DNA from: JBBDRW01 sp040905265
GTDB taxonomy: Bacteria; Bacteroidota; Rhodothermia; Balneolales; Balneolaceae
Direction: 5' to 3'
Assembly (NCBI GenBank): GCA_040905265.1
Contig: JBBDRW010000130.1
Span: forward strand, 1 to 25,643
Length of the DNA: 25,643 nucleotides
This document shows positions 1 through 7,589 of the stretch, piece after piece. The position numbers were made by a program, and so were the translations under genes. The notes below the pieces were generated by a model, which saw nothing but the letters and a program-made list of their open reading frames with translations, was not told the origin of the DNA and made no database searches. Position 1 is the first letter of the stretch, and every line of letters begins with the position of its first letter.

Positions 1-819
1 AATTTTGAACCGGTGCGTATACTCCCGAATCTTTTCCTGGTACTCTCTCTTCAGCTGAACAGGCATCACTTCAACTTCAGAACCGGTCTCCATATCCTCA
101 AAAATATAGGTCCCGTCCGGAAAATCGAGTTCCCGTTCGCTCCTGTTTTCCAGCACATTCAGCAACAGTACTTCATGCTTTTGGTATCGGAGATGTTTCA
201 GGGCAGAGATTAACGCGTCGTGGCCCGAAACGTTCTCGAAGAGATCACTTAACACAACGATCAGACTCCGGTTTTTCAGCCTCTCTGCCAGCCGGTGGAG
301 TGCATCTGCGGACGCCGACTGGCGCGGCTTCTTTTCACTCTCCCTCTCCTCCTTCAGCAGCTTCTCCATCTCACTGAAAAGCAGCCGCAGATGGGAATAG
401 GAAGATTTGGCCGGAAACCGTTGGATGATCTCCTTGTCAAACGTCATCAGGCCGCACGCATCCCGCTGCCGGTGCATCATATACATCAGGGCGGCGGCGT
501 AATGGATCGCATACCGCAGCTTGCTCCACTCTGCAAAGTAGCGAAAATACATGGAACTGCTCACATCGAGTACAATATGAGCCCTCAGATTTGTCTCCTC
601 TTCATACTGTTTGACATAGAACCGGTCTCTCTTGCCGTACACCTTCCAGTCAATATGTTTGAAGTCATCCCCGCGATTGTAGGGGCGGTGTTCTGCAAAT
701 TCAACACTGAAACCGTGATAGGGACTCCGGTGCAAGCCTGATATAAAACCCTCCACAATGGTCCTCGCCTTCAGCTCAAGAGGAGCGATTTGAGTAAGTA
801 TGTCGGGGTTCAGCAGCAT
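1..819 (-). CDS. DUF58 domain protein, 3' end cut by the window edge
   Basis: This frame runs from an ATG at 819 off the left edge and gives 273 residues without a stop. The family is usually about 290-300 residues, so only a short C-terminal piece is missing. The N-terminus reads LLNPDILTQIAPLELKART. It is followed by the DUF58 signature of RPYNRGDDFKHIDW, then VYGKRDRFYVKQYEEE and a vWA-like metal-site segment LDVSSSM. An in-frame TGA 13 codons upstream with no better start between supports this ATG. No clear Shine-Dalgarno is visible. DUF58 proteins usually sit with MoxR-type AAA ATPases and vWA (Bat-type) proteins in envelope or stress operons. Those partners would lie left of the window, downstream in transcription. 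The biochemical role is not established. The family call is secure. Confidence 0.9.
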   Translation of the reverse strand, partial: MLLNPDILTQIAPLELKARTIVEGFISGLHRSPYHGFSVEFAEHRPYNRGDDFKHIDWKVYGKRDRFYVKQYEEETNLRAHIVLDVSSSMYFRYFAEWSKLRYAIHYAAALMYMMHRQRDACGLMTFDKEIIQRFPAKSSYSHLRLLFSEMEKLLKEERESEKKPRQSASADALHRLAERLKNRSLIVVLSDLFENVSGHDALISALKHLRYQKHEVLLLNVLENRSERELDFPDGTYIFEDMETGSEVEVMPVQLKREYQEKIREYTHRFKI

Positions 820-928
820 CTGGCCAGGGTCTGTTCCGGAACCAGCAGCTTTTTCCGGTCAACACAAAAGAAGCTGACCGCAATGGCGGGAGTCCATGCT
901 GGCGGAAGTTTCAGCTCTGGCGGTCCGG

Positions 929-1294
929 TTACTCGTCTATATCGTCATCTGAAGTGGGGGCCTGCTGTGGAATCGCAGGCTGAGAATCACCTGGCTGGGA
1001 GAAGTCGTTCTGTGCCGGCAGCGCACCGCTGTCCTGAATGGTACTGCCCGGTGATCCACCGGCATCGATTGCAAAATTTGCCAGCAGGCTGAGGACCAAA
1101 AAAGCGGTTGCCAGAACAGCCGTTGCCGTCGACAGCAGATCTGCTGTCCGCCTCGCACCCATCCCGGAACTGCCCATCATTCCGGCAGCCAGGCCACCGG
1201 ACAAACCCTGTTTCTGGCCCGGTTGTAAAAGTACAACCACAATTAACAAAAATGAGATCAATACAATGATCGCCATGATAATACCGTACAGCAT
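929..1294 (-). CDS. secG: Preprotein translocase subunit SecG
   Basis: This 121-residue protein starts with a hydrophobic segment (about 2-23), then a polar loop with LLQPGQKQGLSGGLAAG, a glycine- and serine-rich stretch and GARRTADLLSTAT, then a second membrane segment (about 53-73). That is the two-helix SecG topology with its conserved loop. SecG is the small accessory subunit of the SecYEG channel in the inner membrane. The C-terminal tail of about 45 residues is low-complexity and acidic, rich in Pro, Gln and Asp, and ends in DDDIDE. Tails of this kind are common in Bacteroidota-like SecG. The gene lies 109 nt upstream of the DUF58 gene on the same strand, so cotranscription is possible. 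Confidence 0.93.
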   Translation of the reverse strand: MLYGIIMAIIVLISFLLIVVVLLQPGQKQGLSGGLAAGMMGSSGMGARRTADLLSTATAVLATAFLVLSLLANFAIDAGGSPGSTIQDSGALPAQNDFSQPGDSQPAIPQQAPTSDDDIDE

Positions 1295-1500
1295 CGCTTT
1301 GGAATCTAGAATAAAATTTCATTGAAAGAGCGCAGGAATGATCCGGCCCTGTTCCCTGTACTGCAAATCCCGGTTTCAAACGTCTACTGACAAGGATTCG
1401 GGGGAAGGTTCAAAATATCCAAATATCTGCTCTTAATAAAGTCTTATTATCCGCCGCCGGGACCCTGAAGTCGACAGGCCGTAAAGAGTCAGGAGACCGA

Positions 1501-2154
1501 TTACTTCGGCAGGGGCTGAACCAGTTTCGGATTGTTTGCGGAGAGATCATTCACCTTGTCACTCACTCTGTGAACGGTAAGGTCTGTCAATGAGAAACGG
1601 TTAGTCATCTCCTCCAGAAGATTTTCTGCCGAGGTCTCCGGATCAAGCCACTGAAGTGCATGTTCAGCTGTACACTGGAGAGGCATATCCGCAGAGAGTG
1701 GTTGAATCAACGCATTTGATTCTGTCTTAAGTAAAGCACAGGTTCTTACATTACGGCCGTCCTCCTGCCCTTCAGAAGCCGAAACTCCTGCCAGTGCCAT
1801 AACGGGCAGATGCAGCATTCGTACAAAAAAGGGATATTTTGCCCGTTTTCCGGACTGCTTCCAGAGATAATAACCGCTGACCGGGATGACCACCCTCTCC
1901 AGCTTGCCCGATTGGATCCCTTCAAGGGCCTCTTCTCCACTGATCTCATGCTGTGTGGAACCAGGATCAAAATCCCCGAATCCCCATCTCGCTCTTGTCA
2001 GCTCAATCTCATCGCCACGCCTGCAGATCAACGGGATTCTCTGGCCGGGAGCAAGGTTATAGTGTGCCGTATAGAGAGACTCCTGGTCGGTCGAAATCTG
2101 AAAAAAAGCTTCCAGTTCCTCTTTTGTAATGTAGAATGCGATTCTATTACTCAT
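1501..2154 (-). CDS. SRAP (YedK/HMCES) family protein lacking the catalytic residues
   Basis: The 217-residue protein matches the SRAP fold along its length: YNLAPGQ (32-38), RARWGFG (54-60), VIPVSGYYLWK (89-99), PFFVR (108-112), ALAGV (120-124) and a C-terminal VNDLSANNPKLVQP. Active SRAP proteins crosslink to abasic sites in single-stranded DNA through Cys2, helped by an Asn, a Glu and a His. Here Cys2 is Ser. The usual NAR-E-T motif is replaced by HEISGEEA. The Glu of the GFYEW-type motif is Leu97. The His before the R-P/M-P motif is missing (SADMP). The start is firm: an AAAGGAGG Shine-Dalgarno lies 8 nt upstream of the ATG, so no hidden MCGR start exists. It is probably a non-catalytic DNA-binding paralogue. 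It is divergent from the helicase-like gene at 2487. Confidence 0.85.
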   Translation of the reverse strand: MSNRIAFYITKEELEAFFQISTDQESLYTAHYNLAPGQRIPLICRRGDEIELTRARWGFGDFDPGSTQHEISGEEALEGIQSGKLERVVIPVSGYYLWKQSGKRAKYPFFVRMLHLPVMALAGVSASEGQEDGRNVRTCALLKTESNALIQPLSADMPLQCTAEHALQWLDPETSAENLLEEMTNRFSLTDLTVHRVSDKVNDLSANNPKLVQPLPK

Positions 2155-2486
2155 ACTTGATACCTCCTTTCATTGTAAGGTAGGAAAATTAAGGATGAAA
2201 GATCTTGCAAGAGGTTGCGGTATCACCTACTATCCGGAGGTGATACCGATACCGGGCATGCAGAACAGATCTCTGCATAAAACCATTCGGCACGAAGCCG
2301 GGCCTTGCTGCGTTACAAATATCTGGAACAACTCCAGGAACAGAGGAGTCGTTTCACATTTTTTCCTATATTTAAGGAATGAAAATTGTACAACATCCGG
2401 CATGAAGATCCGGTTACCGGATTTACGAAAACTGCGGTACTGTTAATTGAAATATTGAAACCAAAAAGGCTAAGAGGTGAATACCA
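2155..2486. promoter_or_regulatory. Divergent intergenic region with two inverted repeats
   Basis: This 332-nt gap separates two divergently transcribed genes and should hold both promoters, although I could not pick convincing -35/-10 pairs. It contains a perfect 11-bp inverted repeat, CGGTATCACCT at 2218-2228 and its complement at 2238-2248, with a 9-nt loop. It also has a smaller one, ATCCGG-TTA-CCGGAT, at 2408-2422. Both ends carry good ribosome-binding sites: AAAGGAGG for the minus-strand gene and AAGAGGTG for the plus-strand gene. An open frame of 83 codons inside the gap has no family resemblance and looks fortuitous. Confidence 0.5.
2218..2248. repeat. Perfect 11-bp inverted repeat, 9-nt loop
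   Basis: The arms CGGTATCACCT (2218-2228) and AGGTGATACCG (2238-2248) are exactly complementary. No T-run follows on either strand, so an intrinsic terminator is unlikely. The position between divergent promoters fits an operator for a dimeric regulator, or an RNA hairpin in the leader of the minus-strand gene or the plus-strand gene. This is inference from position only. Confidence 0.6.
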
Positions 2487-3893
2487 TTGTCATTTAGTCA
2501 GTTAAGACTCAATTCCGATATACTGAAAGGATTGAAAGAAGCTACGATTGAAAAGCCATCCCCTCTGCAAAAAAAGATTATCAAAGCCGTACAGTCAGGA
2601 ACTGACCTCCTGATCAAAGCTGCCAGTGAAGATGAACCTGAAACAGGATTCCTGGCACCTGTTCTGAATTCCATTGCAAAACAGGATAAACGGCAGGGGA
2701 CAAAAGCAATTATCCTGAGTTCACATGCAGCCCGGGTGGTAGAGCTCAACAACTGGATTCTCAAAGTTGGAGCATTTGCAGAGATCGGGAGCATCTCCGT
2801 TACTGAACATTCCGATCCGGAACAGGTGAAGAATGACCTCTACAAGGGCCCCTCTGTAATCGTTGCAACCCCCAAAGTGTTTGCAGAACTGATCGAAGAA
2901 CATCGCATGATCTTCCGTGAAGTGGGCTGCCTGATTCTTGACTCCGTAGACGATATCGACAGCCATGAGTCGATGCTCGTTATCATGAAACGCATTATTG
3001 GGAAATGCCAGCGTATTGCGGTCACATCCGGAAGCCAGCATGCAGACGATGAGGGGATCAAGAAACTGCTGGATAGTGCGGAAGAGATAGGTTTTGAAGA
3101 TGTCAAGAACCAGGAGACTCCGGAGAATGGCCAGGAAGAGCCGGCCATAACAGCCGACCTCACCCAATACTACATAAACGTACCGCCGAGATCCAAAATC
3201 TCAACGCTTATGTCTCATCTTGAGGAGACTCCAACAGATCATGTGGTGATCTTCACAGCCTCCAAACGGACAGCAGACCGGCTCTATCGTATCCTGAGGA
3301 AAAGTGGCAAAACTGCTGCCAGCCTGCACAGCCGGATGGAAGAGCCTCTGCTGAAGGAACGGTTTGAACGATTTACAAGCGGCTCTGCCGACCATCTGAT
3401 TGTAGGTGAACTCTCCGCCAGAGATCTCGACCTGAATCATGTAACCCAGGTAATCAACTATGACGTCCCTGAGGTGATCGAGGAGTACAAATACCGGGCA
3501 GAGCTGGTCGGTAAAGGGAAAGCCACACGTATTGTCTCACTGGTCTCCCGGCAAGACCAGAGTGACATTCACGAGATTATTGAAAAACTGGGATACGCCC
3601 CGGAAGAGATCCCGCTTCCAAAAAGCGTCAGCAAACAGAAAGAGAGCCGAAAGAGTAGCGGGAATGGCCGAGAAGAAGAGAGACAGCCCGCCAGTAAACA
3701 GAAGGGCCGCGGAAAACCAAAACCGCAATCGAAACGAAAGAAGAGGCCAGGCAGTGATCACCATATCGAAACCGACAACCCTCCCATGGGGCTCCCGAGA
3801 CCTAGCTATGACAAACTGAGCGGAGGCCGTTCCGGTAAAAAGGAGAAAAAAACAGGTGGGTTGGCAGGATTTTTCAAGAAGCTCTTCTCCTAG
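2487..3893 (+). CDS. DEAD-box helicase-like protein with degenerate ATPase motifs
   Basis: The 468-residue protein has the layout of a DEAD-box helicase. A Q-motif-like KPSPLQKK (about 23-30) leads into a RecA-like domain 1. A second RecA-like domain (about 225-370) contains VVIFTASKRTADRLYRIL and the motif V/VI region ARDLDLNHVTQVINYDVP. A very basic, low-complexity tail (about 380-455) follows. The catalytic motifs are decayed. There is no Walker A GKT (AASEDEPETG, 46-54). DEAD is replaced by DSVD (152-155) and SAT by TSGS. Motif VI HRxGRxGR reads YRAELVGKGK. It starts at TTG, with AAGAGGTG upstream and an in-frame TGA just before. It is likely a non-hydrolysing RNA-binding protein. The frame is intact and long, so it is a pseudoenzyme and not a pseudogene. 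Confidence 0.85.
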   Translation: MSFSQLRLNSDILKGLKEATIEKPSPLQKKIIKAVQSGTDLLIKAASEDEPETGFLAPVLNSIAKQDKRQGTKAIILSSHAARVVELNNWILKVGAFAEIGSISVTEHSDPEQVKNDLYKGPSVIVATPKVFAELIEEHRMIFREVGCLILDSVDDIDSHESMLVIMKRIIGKCQRIAVTSGSQHADDEGIKKLLDSAEEIGFEDVKNQETPENGQEEPAITADLTQYYINVPPRSKISTLMSHLEETPTDHVVIFTASKRTADRLYRILRKSGKTAASLHSRMEEPLLKERFERFTSGSADHLIVGELSARDLDLNHVTQVINYDVPEVIEEYKYRAELVGKGKATRIVSLVSRQDQSDIHEIIEKLGYAPEEIPLPKSVSKQKESRKSSGNGREEERQPASKQKGRGKPKPQSKRKKRPGSDHHIETDNPPMGLPRPSYDKLSGGRSGKKEKKTGGLAGFFKKLFS

Positions 3894-3909
3894 GAGTCTG
3901 TCAGACTCC
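3893..3909. terminator. Hairpin between convergent genes
   Basis: GGAGTCT (3893-3899) and AGACTCC (3903-3909) form a perfect 7-bp stem with a 3-nt loop. It begins on the last base of the plus-strand stop codon and ends about 20 nt before the stop of the convergent minus-strand gene. No clear T-run follows on either side, so it may be a transcript-end stabiliser and not a strong intrinsic terminator. Confidence 0.45.
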
Positions 3910-3929
3910 CGGAGCCGGAATGAACACTC

Positions 3930-5153
3930 TCAGGCGGTCAGCTCCTCTTCCGAGATAGCGAGTTCGCGGATTGCTTCAAATCCTTTCAGTGTCTTTTTGA
4001 TATGTTCATCTGTATGGGAGGCCGTCGGGATCAGCCGAAGCAGTACAATCCCTTTCGGAACAACCGGATAAGAGACCCCGCTTACAAAGATGCCGTGTTC
4101 TTCACGCAGTACCCTCATAATCGTCATACATAGTTCGGTACTTCCTTTGGTAAGGACGGGCGTGACCGGGCTTTCGGAAGGCAGGACCTTGTACCCCAGG
4201 TCAATCAGGCCGCTCCGAAGTTTTCGAGTGTTATTCCAGAGAGACTCCCTCCATTGAGGATTCTCCCGAATGAGCCGAATTCGTTCTCTGGCGGAGGCCA
4301 CGATCGGCAGCGGAAGGGATTTTGCAAAGATCTGACTTCTCAGATTTGCTTTCAGAAATTCAATTACGTTTGGTTCAGTTGCAATAAAGGCGCCGATCAA
4401 CGCGACCGATTTCGCAAATGTTCCAAAATAGATATCGATACCCTCCTGACACCCAAGCTCTGTCCCGGTTCCGGAGCCATCATGTCCAAGGGTACCCAGT
4501 CCGTGAGCATCATCCACGAGAAGCCGGAACGGATATTTATTCTTCAACTCATTAATCTCATTCAATTTTCCCAAGTCCCCCGTCATCCCAAAAACACCCT
4601 CTGTCACTACCAGGATGGATGAGTTCTTTTTCAGTTTACGGGTGGCACGGTCGAGCTGCTTCTCCAGGCTTTCCATATCGTTGTGCTTGTATACATACTT
4701 CTCAGCCATTGCAAGCTGCTTCCCGTCCACGATGCAAGCATGGCTCAATTCGTCATAAATAAGTATATCGTTACGGTCTACCAGAGCGTGAATAGTGCTC
4801 ATGATCCCCTGATATCCAAAATTGAGCAGCAGTGCAGAAGGCTTGTGAACAAAATCGGCAAGCTCTTTTTCAAGCGCTTCATGTTCGTCTGAATTCCCGG
4901 TCAATAACCGGGCGCCCATCGGAGCACTGAAACCATATTTCCTGGCGGCTTCCTCATCTACCTTCCGGATATGTGGATTATTTCCGATACCAAGATAGTC
5001 ATTCACACTCCAGACAATGACCTGTTTTCCATTGAATGTCATTTCCGGGCCAATCGGACCCTCCAGTTTTGGAAATGTGTAGTATCCGTACCCATCCGTG
5101 GTAAACTCACCGAGAGGGCCAGGCCGACCCTCCAACTTCTTAAATAGATCCAT
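3930..5153 (-). CDS. PLP-dependent alpha-oxoamine synthase (sphingoid or sulfonolipid base type)
   Basis: The 407-residue protein belongs to the alpha-oxoamine synthase family (KBL, AONS, SPT). These enzymes condense an amino acid with an acyl thioester and lose CO2. The substrate-end segment WSVNDYLGIGNNP (about 48-60) is followed by APMGARLLTGNSDEHE, the cofactor-stacking His in DELSHACIVDG, DDAHGLGTLG with the PLP-contacting Asp and His, and the Schiff-base Lys in GTFAKS. The C-terminal PTASHT motif is present. FAKS and the MGARLLTGN stretch resemble the Bacteroidota subgroup linked to serine palmitoyl- or cysteate acyl-transfer, that is sphingolipid or capnine synthesis. This resemblance is from memory of the family and not from a search. 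No bio or threonine-catabolism genes are nearby, which argues mildly against AONS or KBL. It appears to be a single-gene unit. Confidence 0.8.
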   Translation of the reverse strand: MDLFKKLEGRPGPLGEFTTDGYGYYTFPKLEGPIGPEMTFNGKQVIVWSVNDYLGIGNNPHIRKVDEEAARKYGFSAPMGARLLTGNSDEHEALEKELADFVHKPSALLLNFGYQGIMSTIHALVDRNDILIYDELSHACIVDGKQLAMAEKYVYKHNDMESLEKQLDRATRKLKKNSSILVVTEGVFGMTGDLGKLNEINELKNKYPFRLLVDDAHGLGTLGHDGSGTGTELGCQEGIDIYFGTFAKSVALIGAFIATEPNVIEFLKANLRSQIFAKSLPLPIVASARERIRLIRENPQWRESLWNNTRKLRSGLIDLGYKVLPSESPVTPVLTKGSTELCMTIMRVLREEHGIFVSGVSYPVVPKGIVLLRLIPTASHTDEHIKKTLKGFEAIRELAISEEELTA

Positions 5154-5699
5154 AATTTCTGGCTGCCAAACTGAATATTCCTGTTTGAGACAAGATTGCC
5201 CAATGACTCCTTTTTTTATCAGAGAGGGGAAAAACTGCGAAAAAGGTACAGAATTTCCCTATAAAGACAAAGTAAGCGTCCGGAACACAGTACCCGTACC
5301 TTCGCCTCCGGCATGTGTTCATACTGCGACCCCTGCTCCCCTGAATATTGTATCTTGGCCAGAAGGATTTCAATGTCAAGCAGATATTTAATTAAGCACT
5401 TTATTTTATTTGAGTTGAACGATTCCCTTACTTTTTTCATTTTACATAAGGGAGCCTATGAAAAACTGTTTTTTTGCTCAATATCGCTGCGCGTTCAAAA
5501 AATGTGCTTCGTTATCGGGATTTTAAAATCGCTAACGCGTGCAAGAAATGAGCCCTCTGGCCTCGATCTTGACCAAAAATTCTGGTTTTGCAAAGCCTCC
5601 ATTAGTAGGCTTTACAAATCCGAAACGGGTGGAGTATCCATTCACCTGATACACATCCGGTGACAGGCCGGTTACCTTTTATTCAAGCCAGTTGTAATT
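5154..5699. other. Long intergenic region carrying a palindromic element
   Basis: These 546 nt hold no convincing gene. The left part, 5154-5450, should contain the promoter of the minus-strand synthase. The right part is mostly a 150-bp imperfect palindrome (5451-5600) overlapped at its right end by a second hairpin. The second hairpin has arms TTTGCAAAGCCT at 5587-5598 and AGGCTTTACAAA at 5607-5618, with one mismatch and an 8-nt loop. Open frames crossing the region do not resemble proteins. Confidence 0.6.
5451..5600. repeat. 150-bp imperfect palindrome, MITE-like
   Basis: The left end starts GGAGCCTATGAAAAAC and the reverse complement of the right end starts GGAGGCTTTGCAAAAC. The similarity continues inward to TCAATATCG / TCAAGATCG, about 28 matches over 37 aligned positions with one gap. 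The centre is ATTTTAAAAT at 5520-5529, flanked by CGTTATCGG and CGCTAACG, so the symmetry axis coincides with the midpoint of the whole element. There is no coding capacity. This structure fits a non-autonomous palindromic mobile repeat, or a long RNA hairpin if transcribed. No flanking target duplication is evident. Confidence 0.6.
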
Positions 5700-5897
5700 A
5701 TGGAGAAAAAAGAAGAGAAATTTAAAGAGATGATTGAAAATCCGACAAAACATCAGCTAAAGGCATTCTATGATGCAAAGGAGAAGGCATGTCGGGATGC
5801 CCTGAAATCTTCGGTATCCAAAAATCCTCACAACTCCGGGTCAGACCTCGCCCATTTCTGGGATTATATCTACAACGAATATTACGAACTGCAGTAG
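5700..5897 (+). CDS. Small hypothetical protein
   Basis: This 65-residue frame begins MEKKEEKFKEMIENPTKHQL and ends HFWDYIYNEYYELQ. I do not recognise a family. The composition is that of a real soluble helical protein, rich in Lys, Glu, Asn and Tyr with few rare residues. Its first half is a probable amphipathic helix. There is no signal peptide or membrane segment. No strong Shine-Dalgarno is visible before the ATG. It is isolated: the palindromic element lies upstream and the convergent histidine kinase gene ends 28 nt downstream. A perfect ATTTGCAAAT palindrome sits between the two stops. It could still be a chance frame. Confidence 0.5.
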   Translation: MEKKEEKFKEMIENPTKHQLKAFYDAKEKACRDALKSSVSKNPHNSGSDLAHFWDYIYNEYYELQ

Positions 5898-5925
5898 GAG
5901 CATTTGCAAATAGTATAGGAGTCTG

Positions 5926-6657
5926 TTAATAGAAAAGCATTGTACTGTTCGGCCCCCGGGTTACACCTTTTTTGAACCGTATTTCAAACTGAGTCCCCTT
6001 CCCCTCACAGAGTTTCAGACCCCCTTTGAGCTGAGCTACCTGACACCTGGTGATTGTAAATCCAAGAGTATCGGAAGACATTACATCGATTCCCTCCGGA
6101 AGCCCCTTACCGTTATCGGAAATCAATAGCCGGATCTCCTCATCGTCTCCCGAACTCTCCTCAAGAATAACCTCAATCTTATTATCCCCCTTTTTATCAA
6201 AAGCATGTTTGCACGCATTGGCAAGCAGCTCGTTACAGATCAAACCGAATGGAATAGCCTGGTTGATACTCAGTGTCAGCTTCGGTACAGAGGTGTGAAA
6301 CCGAACTCCTTTGTGATTCGTATGAAAGGTCCGGCTAATCAGCAGGATCAGATCACTCAGGTACCCACCGACATCAATCCGTGCCGTCTCCTCTGATCCA
6401 CTGTACGCTTCAAAAATCATAGATAGAGATTTGAGCCTCAGTTTGCAGTCATCCATGATGTCCTGCACTGTGTGGTTTTTTGAAAAGTTACTCTGAAGCT
6501 CAAACAGGGCGTAGATCAATGCCATGTTGTTCTTTACACGATGGTGAATTTCAGATAGAAGCACATCCTTTTCACGCAGTGATTTCTTTAGCTTTCTCTC
6601 GGTTTCCCGGTGTTGATTGATTTCCTCAACCAACAGACTGTTTTTCTTTGCATACAT
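5926..6657 (-). CDS. Orphan HisKA_2-type sensor histidine kinase without sensor domain
   Basis: Counting from the ATG at 6657 this is 243 residues. A short coiled-coil-like N-terminus (about 8-32) leads into the HisKA_2 phosphoacceptor box SEIHHRVKNNMALIYALFEL. The HATPase_c domain follows with N box CNELLANACKHAF (141-153), G1 box DNGKGLP (181-187) and G2-like DTLGFTITRCQVAQLKGG. A TTG at 6696 would add 13 residues. I prefer the ATG because AAAGG lies about 9 nt upstream of it. There is no membrane segment, PAS or GAF domain, so input must come through a partner or the coiled coil. No response regulator is adjacent. HisKA_2 kinases typically act in stress or light signalling circuits; the partner here is unknown. 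Confidence 0.85.
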   Translation of the reverse strand: MYAKKNSLLVEEINQHRETERKLKKSLREKDVLLSEIHHRVKNNMALIYALFELQSNFSKNHTVQDIMDDCKLRLKSLSMIFEAYSGSEETARIDVGGYLSDLILLISRTFHTNHKGVRFHTSVPKLTLSINQAIPFGLICNELLANACKHAFDKKGDNKIEVILEESSGDDEEIRLLISDNGKGLPEGIDVMSSDTLGFTITRCQVAQLKGGLKLCEGKGTQFEIRFKKGVTRGPNSTMLFY

Positions 6658-6914
6658 AGAGAACTGCCTTTCATTAAAACGAAAAAAATAATTCAACGTT
6701 TATATTATGAACACCAGATCCAGGCCATTCAGACCTGAAAACAGTCGGCTTGACCTCGCTATCAACCGTTTAAGGTGACAGTGACTGTAGAGATAAGGAT
6801 TGTCGAAAAGGGTATTTGTTACAGTTCAGCCTGTATAATTTACATTCATTAAAATAATCTAATGACAAATATGTGTTTTCAGGCTCCTGTGGCACATTAT
6901 TGGAAATGAGTGGA

Positions 6915-7589
6915 TTACCCTTGCCGCACTCCCTGAATCATCATTTTCACCCGGTCAATCTCATCCTGATTCACCGTATGGCCCATACCCGGATAGATCA
7001 TTGTCTCGACTGACCCTCCCAGGCTTTTCAGAACTTCTGAAGTGGCATGAACCCTGTCTAACGGAATATGCATATCAACATCGCTGCAACCCAGGAAAAC
7101 CGGTGTCCCCTCAAGAGACCCCTCGTACTCCTCCGTTGGCAACTCAGCCCCGATTAACCCACCGCTCAGTCCGACAACTCCCCCGTAACGTACCGGATGC
7201 CGGGCTGCAAACTCACAGGCCAAACAGGCACCCTGGGAGAAGCCCAAGAGCAGAATATTCCGTTTCGAAACACCTCTTTTCTCCAGGTTGGCTATCAGAT
7301 CGGCAATTCTCTGCAATCCCGAGTTCAAACCAGGCTGATTTTGTTCTCTTGGAACCAGAAATGAGTTCGGGTACCAGGTATGGCCCGATGCCTGAGGAGC
7401 GACATAATGGACGCCCGGCTCCTGGAATTCTCTAGACAGCGTAAGAATGCTTTCAGCAGAAGCCCCTCTGCCGTGAATGAGGATCATACATACCGCAGCA
7501 TCCTCCGGCTCCGGTCCGGTAGTGGATACCGGCCCGCCCTGATGAGGCCCTTCAAATGGATCTTCCGAATGCGCGCGAAATAGTGTCAT
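6915..7589 (-). CDS. mhqD: Phospholipase/carboxylesterase-family hydrolase, MhqD-like
   Basis: This 224-residue alpha/beta hydrolase has an oxyanion-hole segment LIHGRG (37-42), the nucleophile elbow GFSQG with Ser118, the acid in LGCSDVDMHIP (probably Asp170) and the base in GMGHTV (His204). The length and motif spacing fit the small carboxylesterase (abhydrolase_2) family, which includes Bacillus MhqD. Its ATG overlaps the stop of the dioxygenase gene by four bases (ATGA), so the two are translationally coupled. In Firmicutes the mhq dioxygenase and hydrolase genes respond to hydroquinones and catechols. By analogy this enzyme may hydrolyse the ring-cleavage product. The symbol is by analogy; no MhqR-type regulator is visible. 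Confidence 0.8.
   Translation of the reverse strand: MTLFRAHSEDPFEGPHQGGPVSTTGPEPEDAAVCMILIHGRGASAESILTLSREFQEPGVHYVAPQASGHTWYPNSFLVPREQNQPGLNSGLQRIADLIANLEKRGVSKRNILLLGFSQGACLACEFAARHPVRYGGVVGLSGGLIGAELPTEEYEGSLEGTPVFLGCSDVDMHIPLDRVHATSEVLKSLGGSVETMIYPGMGHTVNQDEIDRVKMMIQGVRQG

Noticed and set aside
2195..2446. 83-codon open frame on the plus strand between the SRAP and helicase-like genes
   Set aside because: It runs through the inverted repeat and the expected promoter region, has cysteine-rich unlikely composition and matches no family.
3893..5926. GGAGTCTGT at 3893 and 5918 as a related repeat
   Set aside because: The shared string is only nine bases and its surroundings do not align, so it is likely chance; the first copy is explained by the local hairpin.
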